Assembly: GCA_027443745.1 (NCBI GenBank)
Contig: DAIAZB010000177.1
Coordinates: 1-7,645 of the forward strand
From: Thiomonas sp.
Lineage (GTDB): Bacteria; Pseudomonadota; Gammaproteobacteria; Burkholderiales; Burkholderiaceae
Length of the DNA: 7,645 nucleotides
Direction of reading: 5' to 3'
Positions within the stretch are counted from its first letter, which is position 1, and the number at the start of each line of letters is the position of its first letter. A program made the position numbers and the translations under genes. The notes beneath the pieces are model-generated. The model had not been told where the DNA came from. It did no database searches and saw nothing but the letters and a program-made list of their open reading frames with translations. Shown one piece after another: positions 1 to 5,748 of the stretch.

Positions 1-868
1 GGCTGCAGGCCAGGTCGAGGTTGTCTTCCAGCGGGCCGAAGTACACGGCCAGCAGCAGTTTGGGGGCGGCTCCTACCAGGGCGGCCGCGAGCCGCGCATA
101 ACCGGCGCTGAACGCGGCCTTCCATGCAGCAGGCAGGTCGAGTGCCAGGATGGGCTCGTCGAGCTGCACCCAGGCGGCGCCCGCAGCGCGCGCGGCACGC
201 AGGAGGTGGGCGTAGGCGTCGATCAGGCCGGGCAACAGGGAGAGGGGATCGAAGCCGGCGTCGCGGCTCTTGCCCAGCTTGAGCCAGGTGAGCGGCCCGG
301 GCAGCACCACCTTGGCCTGGTGGCCCTGGGCGCGCGCCAGCGCCAGTTCATGCGCCAGATCGGCGGCGTCGGCGCTGAAGCGGGTGTCGGCGCCGAGTTC
401 CGGCACGAGGTAGTGGTAGTTGGTGTCGAACCATTTGGTCAGCTCCAGCGCCGGCTGGCTGGCGGTGCCGCGACCCAGCGCGACATGCTGTGCCCAGGCG
501 ACATGCCCAGCCATGCCATGTGCCGCAGCGGGCGCCTTGCCTCGTGCGGTGTCCGGCCCCAGGGCGCACGCCGAGGCCGGGGTGGCGACCGATGCGGCGG
601 CAGCCTCAGCACCGAAGCCGAACCGCGCCGGCGCCGCGCCCAGGCGCAGGGTCATGGCGGCGATGTGGTCGTAGGGGGCGAAGTCGCCCGCGGTCACCAT
701 GTCCAGCCCGGCGGCGCGTTGGTCGCTCCACTGCTGCAGGCGCAGCGTCTGCCAGATGGCGGCGAGCTCGGCCTCACTGCTTTGGCCGCTCCAGAAGGCT
801 TCGAGGGAGAATTTCCATTCCCGCTGCGGGCCGACGCGGGGATAGCCAAGGATATGCGTGCGAATCAT
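1..868 (-). CDS. metE: Cobalamin-independent methionine synthase MetE, N-terminal part (runs off left edge)
   Basis: MetE transfers the methyl group of 5-methyltetrahydropteroyltri-glutamate to homocysteine to make methionine in the cytosol. The 289 visible residues cover most of the N-terminal barrel. The start matches the family (GYPRVG at 8-13, then REWK at 16-19), KWFDTNYHYLVPE lies at 145-157, LPGPLTWLKLGK at 189-200, and WVQLDEP at 233-239. The zinc-binding C-terminal domain lies outside the window. The start at 868 is supported by AAGG (complement of 876-879) seven bases upstream. Compared with the E. coli protein as I remember it, the stretch between ARFG (81-84) and LGRG (131-134) is roughly 25-30 residues longer and rich in Ala, Gly and Pro. 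The gene is divergent from metR, the usual arrangement for a MetR-activated metE. Identification is very secure; the insertion length is an estimate by eye. Confidence 0.96.
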   Translation of the reverse strand, partial: MIRTHILGYPRVGPQREWKFSLEAFWSGQSSEAELAAIWQTLRLQQWSDQRAAGLDMVTAGDFAPYDHIAAMTLRLGAAPARFGFGAEAAAASVATPASACALGPDTARGKAPAAAHGMAGHVAWAQHVALGRGTASQPALELTKWFDTNYHYLVPELGADTRFSADAADLAHELALARAQGHQAKVVLPGPLTWLKLGKSRDAGFDPLSLLPGLIDAYAHLLRAARAAGAAWVQLDEPILALDLPAAWKAAFSAGYARLAAALVGAAPKLLLAVYFGPLEDNLDLACS

Positions 869-877
869 GATTGAGCC

Positions 878-906
878 TTGAATGGTGCAAAGGCACGCAT
901 GATGAT
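878..906 (+). promoter_or_regulatory. Possible metR promoter
   Basis: On the plus strand, TTGAAT (878-883) and GATGAT (901-906) are 17 bases apart, each 4/6 to sigma70 consensus. It overlaps the proposed metE promoter on the other strand. The MetR-like box would lie downstream of this start site, a position that suits the known autorepression of metR. The match is weak and could be chance. Confidence 0.22.
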
Positions 907-927
907 CCGCCCGAAGCTATGATTCAA
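899..927 (-). promoter_or_regulatory. Putative metE promoter
   Basis: On the minus strand, TTGAAT (complement of 922-927; 4/6 to the sigma70 -35) and CATCAT (complement of 899-904; 4/6 to the -10) are separated by 17 bases. Transcription would begin about 25 bases upstream of the metE start codon. The weak match fits an activator-dependent promoter, and the MetR-like box lies just upstream of the -35. Inferred by eye only. Confidence 0.35.
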
Positions 928-928
928 G

Positions 929-941
929 CGAATTGTTTTCA
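929..941. promoter_or_regulatory. MetR-type binding site between metE and metR
   Basis: The sequence reads CGAA-N5-TTCA, one base from the E. coli MetR consensus TGAA-N5-TTCA. It lies in the 94-bp gap between metE and metR, directly upstream of the proposed metE -35 and 21 bases before the metR start. A second, looser pair, TGAA (942-945) and TTCA (956-959), follows with a 10-base spacer and may be an additional half-site region. The location is what an activator site for metE would need. Confidence 0.6.
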
Positions 942-962
942 TGAAAGGCATGCGATTCAATC

Positions 963-1868
963 ATGAGTCCGCTCGACCTGCGTCACCTCACCACGCTGCA
1001 AGCCCTGGCTGAAACCGGCAACCTCACCCGCGCCGCGCAGCGCGTTCACCTCACGCAATCGGCGCTGTCACGGCAGATTGCGGTGCTGGAGGAGCATTAC
1101 GCCCAGCGCCTGTTCGAGCGCACCCAGCCCGCCGTGCGCTTCACCCCGGCCGGGCAGCGCCTGCTGGACCTGGCCGCCGACGTGCTGCCGCGCGTGCGCG
1201 ATGCCGAACGCGCGCTGGCGCAACTGCGCGAGGGGCAGAGCGGCAGCCTGCGCATTGCGGTGGAATGCCACAGTTGCTTCGACTGGCTGATGCCGGCGAT
1301 GGACGCGCTGCGCCCGCGCTGGCCGGACGTCGAAATGGACCTGCTCTCCGGCTTTCTCGCCGACCCCTTGCTGCCGGTGCAGGACGGCCGCGCCGACCTG
1401 GCCGTGCTGCACGAAGCCCCGCCGCCCTCGGCCGCGCTGGTCGTGCTGCCGCTGTTCAGCTTCGACTTCGTCGCGCTGCTGGCGCGTGACCACCCACGCG
1501 CCGCCCTGCCCGCGCTGCAGGCCGCCGACTTCGCTGCCGAGACCCTCATCACCTACCCAGTGCCGGACGACAAGCTGGACGTGATGCGCCAGTTGCTCAT
1601 CCCCGCCGGGGTGCGGCCCGCCGCACGCCGCAGCGCCGAACTCACCGCCGCCATCGTGCAACTTGTCGCCAGCAGACGCGGCATCGCCGTGCTGCCGCGC
1701 TGGGCCGCCCTGCCCTACCTGGAGCGCGGCTATGTGGTGGGCCGCGCCGTGGGCACGCCGCCCTTGCGCGGCGAGCTGTTCGCCGCCATGCCGGCGGAAC
1801 TGGCCCATCGTGCCTACCTGCGCGAATTCGTCGAACTGGTGCGGGAAAGCGAGCAGGCGCTGGGCTGA
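963..1868 (+). CDS. metR: LysR-type regulator MetR
   Basis: This 301-residue protein is a full-length LysR-family regulator. The winged helix-turn-helix is at about residues 4-62, with the recognition helix near 32-44 (QSALSRQIAVLEE). The effector domain follows from about 95. The segment IAVECHSCFDWL (98-109) matches the MetR signature IAIECHSC of E. coli and separates it from other LysR proteins. WPDVEMDLLSG (120-130) and AAETLITYPV (191-200) also align with MetR. MetR activates metE with homocysteine as co-effector and represses itself in enteric bacteria. The divergent metE gene and the MetR-like box between them support the same role here. The only Shine-Dalgarno candidate (AAAGG, 944-948) is 14 bases from the ATG, which is long, but the start fits the family N-terminus. 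The gene ends in a small dyad that spans the stop codon. Confidence 0.95.
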   Translation: MSPLDLRHLTTLQALAETGNLTRAAQRVHLTQSALSRQIAVLEEHYAQRLFERTQPAVRFTPAGQRLLDLAADVLPRVRDAERALAQLREGQSGSLRIAVECHSCFDWLMPAMDALRPRWPDVEMDLLSGFLADPLLPVQDGRADLAVLHEAPPPSAALVVLPLFSFDFVALLARDHPRAALPALQAADFAAETLITYPVPDDKLDVMRQLLIPAGVRPAARRSAELTAAIVQLVASRRGIAVLPRWAALPYLERGYVVGRAVGTPPLRGELFAAMPAELAHRAYLREFVELVRESEQALG

Positions 1869-1880
1869 GGCAGCCCTCAG
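1862..1880 (+). terminator. Hairpin(s) over the metR stop codon
   Basis: Two mutually exclusive small stems overlap the stop: GGGCT (1862-1866) with AGCCC (1872-1876), and CTGAGG (1865-1870) with CCTCAG (1875-1880). There is no T-run after them, so termination is only a guess. They lead straight into the repeat cluster. Confidence 0.3.
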
Positions 1881-1910
1881 GGAAACGCCGGGCCGCCCCA
1901 AGTTTCCTTG
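1876..1910. repeat. Repeat A, copy 1
   Basis: This is a 35-bp unit matching 2032-2066 with a single difference (G at 1880, A at 2036). Its ends GGAAAC (1881-1886) and GTTTCC (1901-1906) are inverted, and an inner GGGC/GCCC pair allows further stem formation. It begins only 8 bp after the metR stop. It resembles dispersed intergenic palindromic repeats common in high-GC betaproteobacteria, though I cannot check genome copies. Confidence 0.85.
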
Positions 1911-1989
1911 TCCACCTCGCGGCTTGCAGGCCGCTCGGATTCGGCTCCGTCCAAGCTGCCACAGGGCAACCTGGAGCCGCGGGCTTCAT
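1911..1989. other. Unique spacer within the repeat cluster
   Basis: This stretch separates the two halves of the repeat cluster and has no second copy in the window. It holds two small stems: GCGGC (1919-1923) with GCCGC (1930-1934), and CGGA (1936-1939) with TCCG (1946-1949). I see no gene. The remaining gene-free part, 2105-2228, is ordinary, becoming less GC-rich after about 2160; it presumably holds the hydrolase promoter, but I could not pick one. Confidence 0.5.
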
Positions 1990-2027
1990 CCCCCACGGGC
2001 GGCGGGTCGGCGAGCCGACCCTGGGGG
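1990..2027. repeat. Repeat B, copy 1 (strong hairpin)
   Basis: The unit contains GGGTCGGC (2004-2011) and GCCGACCC (2014-2021), an 8-bp perfect inverted repeat with a 2-base centre, flanked by an outer CCCCC/GGGGG pair (1990-1994, 2023-2027). It matches 2068-2104 closely, differing at a few bases and lacking one terminal G. It sits immediately before repeat A copy 2, so B and A together look like one composite element. Confidence 0.85.
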
Positions 2028-2031
2028 CGCT

Positions 2032-2066
2032 CTCAAGGAAACGCCGGGCCGCCCCAAGTTTCCTTG
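2032..2066. repeat. Repeat A, copy 2
   Basis: Second copy of the 35-bp unit, offset exactly 156 bp from the first. This copy has the more complete inverted ends, AAGGAAAC (2035-2042) and GTTTCCTT (2058-2065). It is sandwiched between the two copies of repeat B. Confidence 0.85.
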
Positions 2067-2067
2067 A

Positions 2068-2104
2068 CCCCCACGGGGGGCGGGTCGGCGGGCCGACCCT
2101 GGGG
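2068..2104. repeat. Repeat B, copy 2 (strong hairpin)
   Basis: GGGTCGGC (2082-2089) and GCCGACCC (2092-2099) form the same 8-bp stem as copy 1, with GG instead of GA at the centre, so the stem is conserved while the loop varies. The outer CCCC/GGGG pair is kept. The copy follows repeat A copy 2 with a one-base gap. Confidence 0.85.
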
Positions 2105-2215
2105 CACTCAGGAGACGACCAAGACGCCACGCAAACACGGGATGGCCCGGGGCGGGGAAGCCGGCCAGAATCACGCCGCATCATGCATTTCGTTGCATTG
2201 CGTTTCATGTCGATA

Positions 2216-2223
2216 CAAGGAGA
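2216..2223 (+). promoter_or_regulatory. Shine-Dalgarno deciding the GTG start of the hydrolase
   Basis: A purine-rich AAGGAGAG stretch ends about six bases before the GTG at 2229. It is the best ribosome-binding site near the open frame, and it places the start after the repeats and directly before the first conserved strand (TVNTFIVCTRG). Confidence 0.65.
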
Positions 2224-2228
2224 GCGTC

Positions 2229-3260
2229 GTGGCCACCGTCAACACCTTCATCGTCTGCACCCGCGGCATCGACGCTGCCGGGCAGTACACCGCCGAGCCC
2301 GGTGACACCACCTTCCTGCGCGTACCACCCTCACGCTCTGCCTATACCCCGGCCGACAAGCTGTCGCGCGAGCGCTGGAAAAAGGCCGTGATTGCCGCAG
2401 CCGATGGCACCGAAGACGACGTCACCGGCTCCACCGGCGACGTGCTGTTCTTCGTGCATGGCTACAACAACGACATTGCCTCGGTGCTGTGGCGCACACG
2501 CATGCTGCAGACCACGCTGGCGGCGCAGGGCTGGCGCGGCCTGGTGGTGGGATTCGACTGGCCGAGCGACAACTCCACCCTCAACTACCTGGAAGACCGG
2601 CACGACGCCTCGCAAGTGGCACAACGGCTGATCGACGATGTGCTGCAACTGCTGATCGACGCGCAGTTCCCCGCCGGCGCCGACACGCCGCAATGCACCA
2701 TCAACGTCCATCTGCTGGGCCATTCCACTGGCGCCTACGTCATCATGGAAGCCTTCGCCAGCGCGGCGAAAAACGGCGAGTTCTTCAAGAAGCCCTGGCG
2801 CATCGCGCAGGTGGCCTTCATCGGCGGCGATGTCTCCAGCGCCTCGCTCGCCACCACGTCCGACTGGGCCACGCCCATGTTCGACCGCATCTTCCGCCTC
2901 ACCAATTACGCCAACGGCTACGACAAGGTGCTCGGGGTGTCGAACATGAAGCGCCTGGGCACCTCGCCACGCGCCGGGCGGGTTGGCTTGCCTGCCAATG
3001 CTCCGGCCAAAACCGTGGACGTCGACTGCGCCGACTACTTCGCCGGCAAAGACCCGGCCCAGTCGCAGTTCACCGGCACCTTCTGCCATTCCTGGCATAT
3101 CGGCGACGCCAACTTCGCCCTCGATCTGGCACTGACGCTGGAAGGCGAAATCGACCGGCTTGTCATTCCCACGCGCGACAACGTCGGCGGTCGGCTCAAG
3201 CTCGTCGGCGGCCGCAAGCGGCCGGCGGGCCAGCCCGGCTGGGACGATGACCACCCTTGA
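2229..3260 (+). CDS. Alpha/beta hydrolase, DUF900-like, substrate unknown
   Basis: The 343-residue protein has the core of a serine alpha/beta hydrolase. FFVHGYNN (74-81) is the oxyanion-loop strand, VVGFDWPSD (106-114) follows, and LLGHSTGAYV (162-171) is the nucleophile elbow with Ser166. Asp201 (FIGGDVSS, 197-204) is a candidate acid, and His287 or His290 (CHSWHIGD, 286-293) the candidate catalytic histidine. The order and the HGYNN/DWPS pair resemble DUF900-type hydrolases. There is no signal peptide, so it is probably cytosolic. I chose the GTG at 2229 because AAGGAGA lies just upstream; the reading frame stays open back to 1908, but that extension would translate the repeat cluster. It stands alone between the repeats and a convergent regulator, so context gives no substrate. 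Hydrolase fold is secure; exact family and reaction are not. Confidence 0.85.
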   Translation: MATVNTFIVCTRGIDAAGQYTAEPGDTTFLRVPPSRSAYTPADKLSRERWKKAVIAAADGTEDDVTGSTGDVLFFVHGYNNDIASVLWRTRMLQTTLAAQGWRGLVVGFDWPSDNSTLNYLEDRHDASQVAQRLIDDVLQLLIDAQFPAGADTPQCTINVHLLGHSTGAYVIMEAFASAAKNGEFFKKPWRIAQVAFIGGDVSSASLATTSDWATPMFDRIFRLTNYANGYDKVLGVSNMKRLGTSPRAGRVGLPANAPAKTVDVDCADYFAGKDPAQSQFTGTFCHSWHIGDANFALDLALTLEGEIDRLVIPTRDNVGGRLKLVGGRKRPAGQPGWDDDHP

Positions 3261-3328
3261 GTTGCCGCATGCAGCAAACGGCCGTGCGGTTCGAGCTTGC
3301 CGCTGATCCAGTCTGCAGCGAGTCCTTG

Positions 3329-3349
3329 GCTTGCTTCGCGGCAGCAAGC
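3329..3349. terminator. Hairpin between convergent hydrolase and araC-type gene
   Basis: GCTTGCT (3329-3335) and AGCAAGC (3343-3349) form a perfect 7-bp stem with a 7-base loop in the 120-bp gap between two convergent genes. No T-run follows on either strand, so it is not a textbook intrinsic terminator. Its position suits a bidirectional stop. Confidence 0.35.
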
Positions 3350-3380
3350 AGGCACGCAAAGCGCTGGGCCGGGCGCCTCG

Positions 3381-4175
3381 TCATGCCAGCGTCGAGCCTT
3401 TTCGGTAGGCATCGGGCGTAGCCCCCGTCATGCGGTGGAACATGGCGATGAACGCCGACGACGAGTTGTAGCCCAGGTCGTGCGCGATGTTCTCGACCGT
3501 GTCGCCGGCCTGGAGTCGCGGCATGGCGCTGACCACGCGCAAGCGCTTGCGCCATTCGGCGAGCGACATGCCCAACTCCCGCTTGCAGCGACGCATCAGG
3601 GTGCGCTCGGTGGTGTGGCGCGACCTGGCCAGCGCAGCCAGCGAACGCGTATCGCCGGGGTTGGCCTCCAGCGCTTGCAGCAAAGGGCTGAGCAGCGGGT
3701 CTTGCGCCATGGGCAAATAGCTGCCGGCGCAAGCTGCCGTGGCCAGCTGATCCACCAACACTTGCAGCAAACGATGGACTGCGCCCGACCCTGACTGCAG
3801 CGCGGCATGCCGCCGCAGATGATCGAGCAGGGCCCGCAGCAGCGGGCTGACCACCAGCGCGCAGCAGGTCTTGGGGAGAGCCGCACACAGGTGCTCGGCG
3901 ATGTAAAGCGAACCGTGGACGGCAGCCTGCCGGTTCAAGCCCCGATGCTCCAGCGCCGGCGGCAACCAGACGCCGTATTGCGGCGGTGCGAGCAGATGCT
4001 GGTCGCGCAGCTTGATTTCCATCACCCCGCTGAAGGCGTAGACAAACTCACCCCAGGGATGGCTGTGCTGCGGGTAGGTGGCGTGTGCCGGCATGTCGGC
4101 GACGCGAAAGTAAATGGGGCTCGGCAGCGCCTTGCTGAAGGGTGGATTGCGGTGGTGCTGCGCGGATTCGCTCAT
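3381..4175 (-). CDS. AraC-family transcriptional regulator with cupin sensor domain
   Basis: The 264-residue protein has an N-terminal cupin-type sensor domain (HSHPWGEFVYAFSGVMEI at 37-54; PQYGVWLPPALEH at 65-77) and a C-terminal double helix-turn-helix. The first helix-turn-helix is near 178-200 (SLAALARSRHTTERTLMRRC) and the second near 226-248, followed by MTGATPDAYR (249-258), the usual AraC ending. The layout resembles regulators such as E. coli NimR that sit divergently to the exporter they control, and an EamA exporter gene lies divergently here. It probably binds DNA in the shared upstream region and controls that exporter and itself. An alternative start at 4199 adds eight residues; neither start has a good ribosome-binding site (GGAA lies 4 bases before 4175). 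Both starts fall inside a tandem palindromic repeat. The ligand is unknown. Confidence 0.9.
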   Translation of the reverse strand: MSESAQHHRNPPFSKALPSPIYFRVADMPAHATYPQHSHPWGEFVYAFSGVMEIKLRDQHLLAPPQYGVWLPPALEHRGLNRQAAVHGSLYIAEHLCAALPKTCCALVVSPLLRALLDHLRRHAALQSGSGAVHRLLQVLVDQLATAACAGSYLPMAQDPLLSPLLQALEANPGDTRSLAALARSRHTTERTLMRRCKRELGMSLAEWRKRLRVVSAMPRLQAGDTVENIAHDLGYNSSSAFIAMFHRMTGATPDAYRKGSTLA

Positions 4176-4200
4176 GGTGTTCCATGCATGGGGTTCCATG
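4173..4200. promoter_or_regulatory. Tandem 14-bp palindromic units over the araC-type start codon
   Basis: CATGGTGTTCCATG (4173-4186) is followed without a gap by CATGGGGTTCCATG (4187-4200), one mismatch in 14. Each unit is itself an inverted repeat, CATGG-N4-CCATG. The array covers both possible start codons of the minus-strand regulator gene. A tandem dyad here is a good candidate operator for autoregulation; it could also be a chance duplication. Confidence 0.45.
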
Positions 4201-4219
4201 CGCCGATTGGCGCGATGCG

Positions 4220-4263
4220 TTGTCGTGATTTCACTATAGATCGCTGATACGTCAAACCGACAA
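4220..4263. promoter_or_regulatory. Divergent regulator/exporter control region with dyads
   Basis: This locally AT-richer stretch contains the inverted pair TTGTCG (4220-4225) and CGACAA (4258-4263), and the compact dyad GTGA-TT-TCAC (4225-4234). On the minus strand, TTGTCG and TATAGT (complement of 4234-4239) are 18 bases apart and could be a regulator promoter. Spacing and matches are weak; the operator role is inferred from position. Confidence 0.3.
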
Positions 4264-4295
4264 TGGCGTTTGAACATCGCCTTCCACTCGCCTCC

Positions 4296-5234
4296 ATGGA
4301 CACCCGCAAAACCCTCGACGCCATATCCGTCGGCCTCATGCTGCTGCTCTGCCTGATTTGGAGCATGCAGCAAATCGCGCTCAAGGCCACGGCGGCGGAG
4401 ATTTCGCCCATGCTGCAAATTGCGCTGCGCTCAGGAATCGGCGCGCTGTTGGTCAGCGTGTTCATGGCCGCGCGTGGCCAGCGCGTAGCACTGTTGAATG
4501 CTCATTGGCGGCCGGGGCTCGTCGTCGGCAGCCTGTTTGCCCTCGAATACCTGCTCGTCAGCGAGAGCCTGAGCTTCACATCAGCGGCGCATCTGGTGGT
4601 GTTTCTCTACACCGCGCCGGTATTCGCAGCCTTGGGTCTGCACTGGAAGCTGCCGTCCGAACGGCTGGCAGCACTGCAATGGCTGGGCATCGCCCTGGCG
4701 TTTGGCGGCATTGCCGTGGCGTTCCTCGGCGGCGGCCACCCGGTCGCAGTCGGCGAACCGTCCAATGTGCCGCTGGGCGACTTGCTGGCGCTCATGGCTG
4801 GGGCGTCCTGGGGGGCAACCACCGTGGTGGTGCGGGCGACCCGGCTTTCCGGCTTGCCCGCAGCGCAAACGTTGCTGTATCAATTGCTGGCGGCCTTCCT
4901 GCTGTTACTGCCAGCTTCATTTCTGCTTGGACAAACCACGTTCGAGCCCACACCACTGGCCTTGTGGGCACTGGCGTTTCAGTCGCTGATCGTATCCTTC
5001 GCCAGTTTTCTGGCATGGTTCTGGCTGCTGCGGCATTACCTGGCCTCGCGGCTTGGCGTGCTGGCCTTCATGACGCCGCTGTTCGGCATCGTGCTCGGCG
5101 CGTGGCTGTTGCGCGAGCCCATCAACCCAGGCTTTCTGGCAGGCTCCCTGCTGATCTTGCCGGGCATCGTGCTGGTGAGTGGTCATGGCCTGCTGCAGCA
5201 GTGGGCGGGCACAATGGCCAAGCGACTGCAATGA
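4296..5234 (+). CDS. EamA/DMT-superfamily transporter
   Basis: The 312-residue protein is a hydrophobic permease with about ten predicted membrane segments, near residues 9-27, 36-58, 73-93, 97-116, 126-146, 160-180, 188-211, 221-243, 250-271 and 278-298. The two halves each carry EamA features: LIWSMQQIALK with ALRSGIGALL in the first, and GASWGATTVVVRAT with MTPLFGIVLGAWLLREP in the second. Members of this family move metabolites, usually outwards, across the inner membrane; the substrate cannot be predicted. I placed the start at MDTRKTLDA because this matches the usual short cytosolic N-terminus; an in-frame ATG at 4263 would add 11 residues, and neither has a clear ribosome-binding site. 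The divergent AraC-type regulator probably controls it, and a DUF1330 gene follows 60 bp downstream. Confidence 0.92.
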   Translation: MDTRKTLDAISVGLMLLLCLIWSMQQIALKATAAEISPMLQIALRSGIGALLVSVFMAARGQRVALLNAHWRPGLVVGSLFALEYLLVSESLSFTSAAHLVVFLYTAPVFAALGLHWKLPSERLAALQWLGIALAFGGIAVAFLGGGHPVAVGEPSNVPLGDLLALMAGASWGATTVVVRATRLSGLPAAQTLLYQLLAAFLLLLPASFLLGQTTFEPTPLALWALAFQSLIVSFASFLAWFWLLRHYLASRLGVLAFMTPLFGIVLGAWLLREPINPGFLAGSLLILPGIVLVSGHGLLQQWAGTMAKRLQ

Positions 5235-5294
5235 CCCTGGCAGTCAGCGTCGCGAGCAGCACAAACCCCGTCCCCAGACCCAAGGAGCATGACC

Positions 5295-5582
5295 ATGGCC
5301 GCTTACATCGTTGCCGACATCGAGATCACCGACCCTGCTGCCTACGAAACCTACCGCCAGCAAGTGCCGGCACTGATCGCAGCCCACGGCGGGCGCTATC
5401 TGGTGCGCGGCGGTGCCGTCGAGGTGCTGGAGGGCAGCCGTGTGCCAGGGCGCCAGGTGATTCTGGAGTTCCCGGACATGGCCCATCTGCAGTCGTTCTA
5501 CAACTCGCCGCAGTACAAAACGCTGATTGCCATTCGCCAGGGCGCCTCGCATGGCAGTTTGCTGGCGATGGAAGGCGTGTGA
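5295..5582 (+). CDS. DUF1330 family protein
   Basis: The 95-residue protein matches the DUF1330 family over its whole length: AAYIVADIEITDPAAYETYR (2-21), GGRYLVRGG (32-40), VLEGSRVPGRQVILEFPD (44-61) and FYNSPQYKTLIAIR (68-81). These small cytosolic proteins adopt a ferredoxin-like dimeric alpha/beta barrel fold; no reaction is established for the family. An ATG at 5289 is in frame, but the strong AAGGAG (5282-5287) leaves only one base before it and seven before the ATG at 5295, so I chose 5295. It lies 60 bp after the exporter gene on the same strand and is probably co-transcribed, although it has its own good ribosome-binding site. Family assignment is strong; function is open. Confidence 0.9.
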   Translation: MAAYIVADIEITDPAAYETYRQQVPALIAAHGGRYLVRGGAVEVLEGSRVPGRQVILEFPDMAHLQSFYNSPQYKTLIAIRQGASHGSLLAMEGV

Positions 5583-5748
5583 ATGCCGCGCACCGCTCGG
5601 CATCGTGTAGCTGCCGGGCATACGAACTGGCCCTGTCCATGCATCACCGACTCCGAACCTCAGGGGCGCTTGGGTTCGCGCTACCCATCGTGTCCTTCAA
5701 CCGTGGGGGCCAGTGCGCTCATCGCACGGCATCCTTGAGCCCGGTGGA
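5583..5748. other. Gene-free gap between DUF1330 and BLUF genes
   Basis: This convergent gap has only small stems: ATGCCG (5583-5588) with CGGCAT (5598-5603), starting right after the DUF1330 stop, and GTGCG (5713-5717) with CGCAC (5723-5727). Neither is followed by a T-run. They may serve as weak terminators. I see no gene. Confidence 0.3.

Noticed and set aside
206..874. Long plus-strand open frame
   Set aside because: It lies opposite metE, whose minus-strand translation shows strong family motifs; the plus-strand product is Gly/Gln/Arg-rich with no recognisable fold.
869..962. SAM or cobalamin riboswitch ahead of metE
   Set aside because: The gap is only 94 bp and shows neither the multi-helix layout nor the conserved boxes; a MetR site explains the control.
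1068..1901. Minus-strand open frame of 277 codons opposite metR
   Set aside because: Shadow of metR caused by high-GC codon bias; the translation is His/Gln/Gly-rich and unlike any family I know.
1876..2104. CRISPR array
   Set aside because: Only two copies of each unit, spacers of unequal length, and no cas gene; the units are hairpin repeats.
1642..2208. Minus-strand open frame across the repeat cluster
   Set aside because: Its repeated peptides are just translations of repeats A and B, and the rest overlaps metR antisense.
1908..2228. N-terminal extension of the hydrolase to the ATG at 1908
   Set aside because: It would encode the repeat cluster, lacks family similarity, and a good Shine-Dalgarno precedes the GTG at 2229.
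2331..3359. Minus-strand open frame of 342 codons opposite the hydrolase
   Set aside because: Antisense shadow; the plus strand has the hydrolase motifs and a ribosome-binding site.
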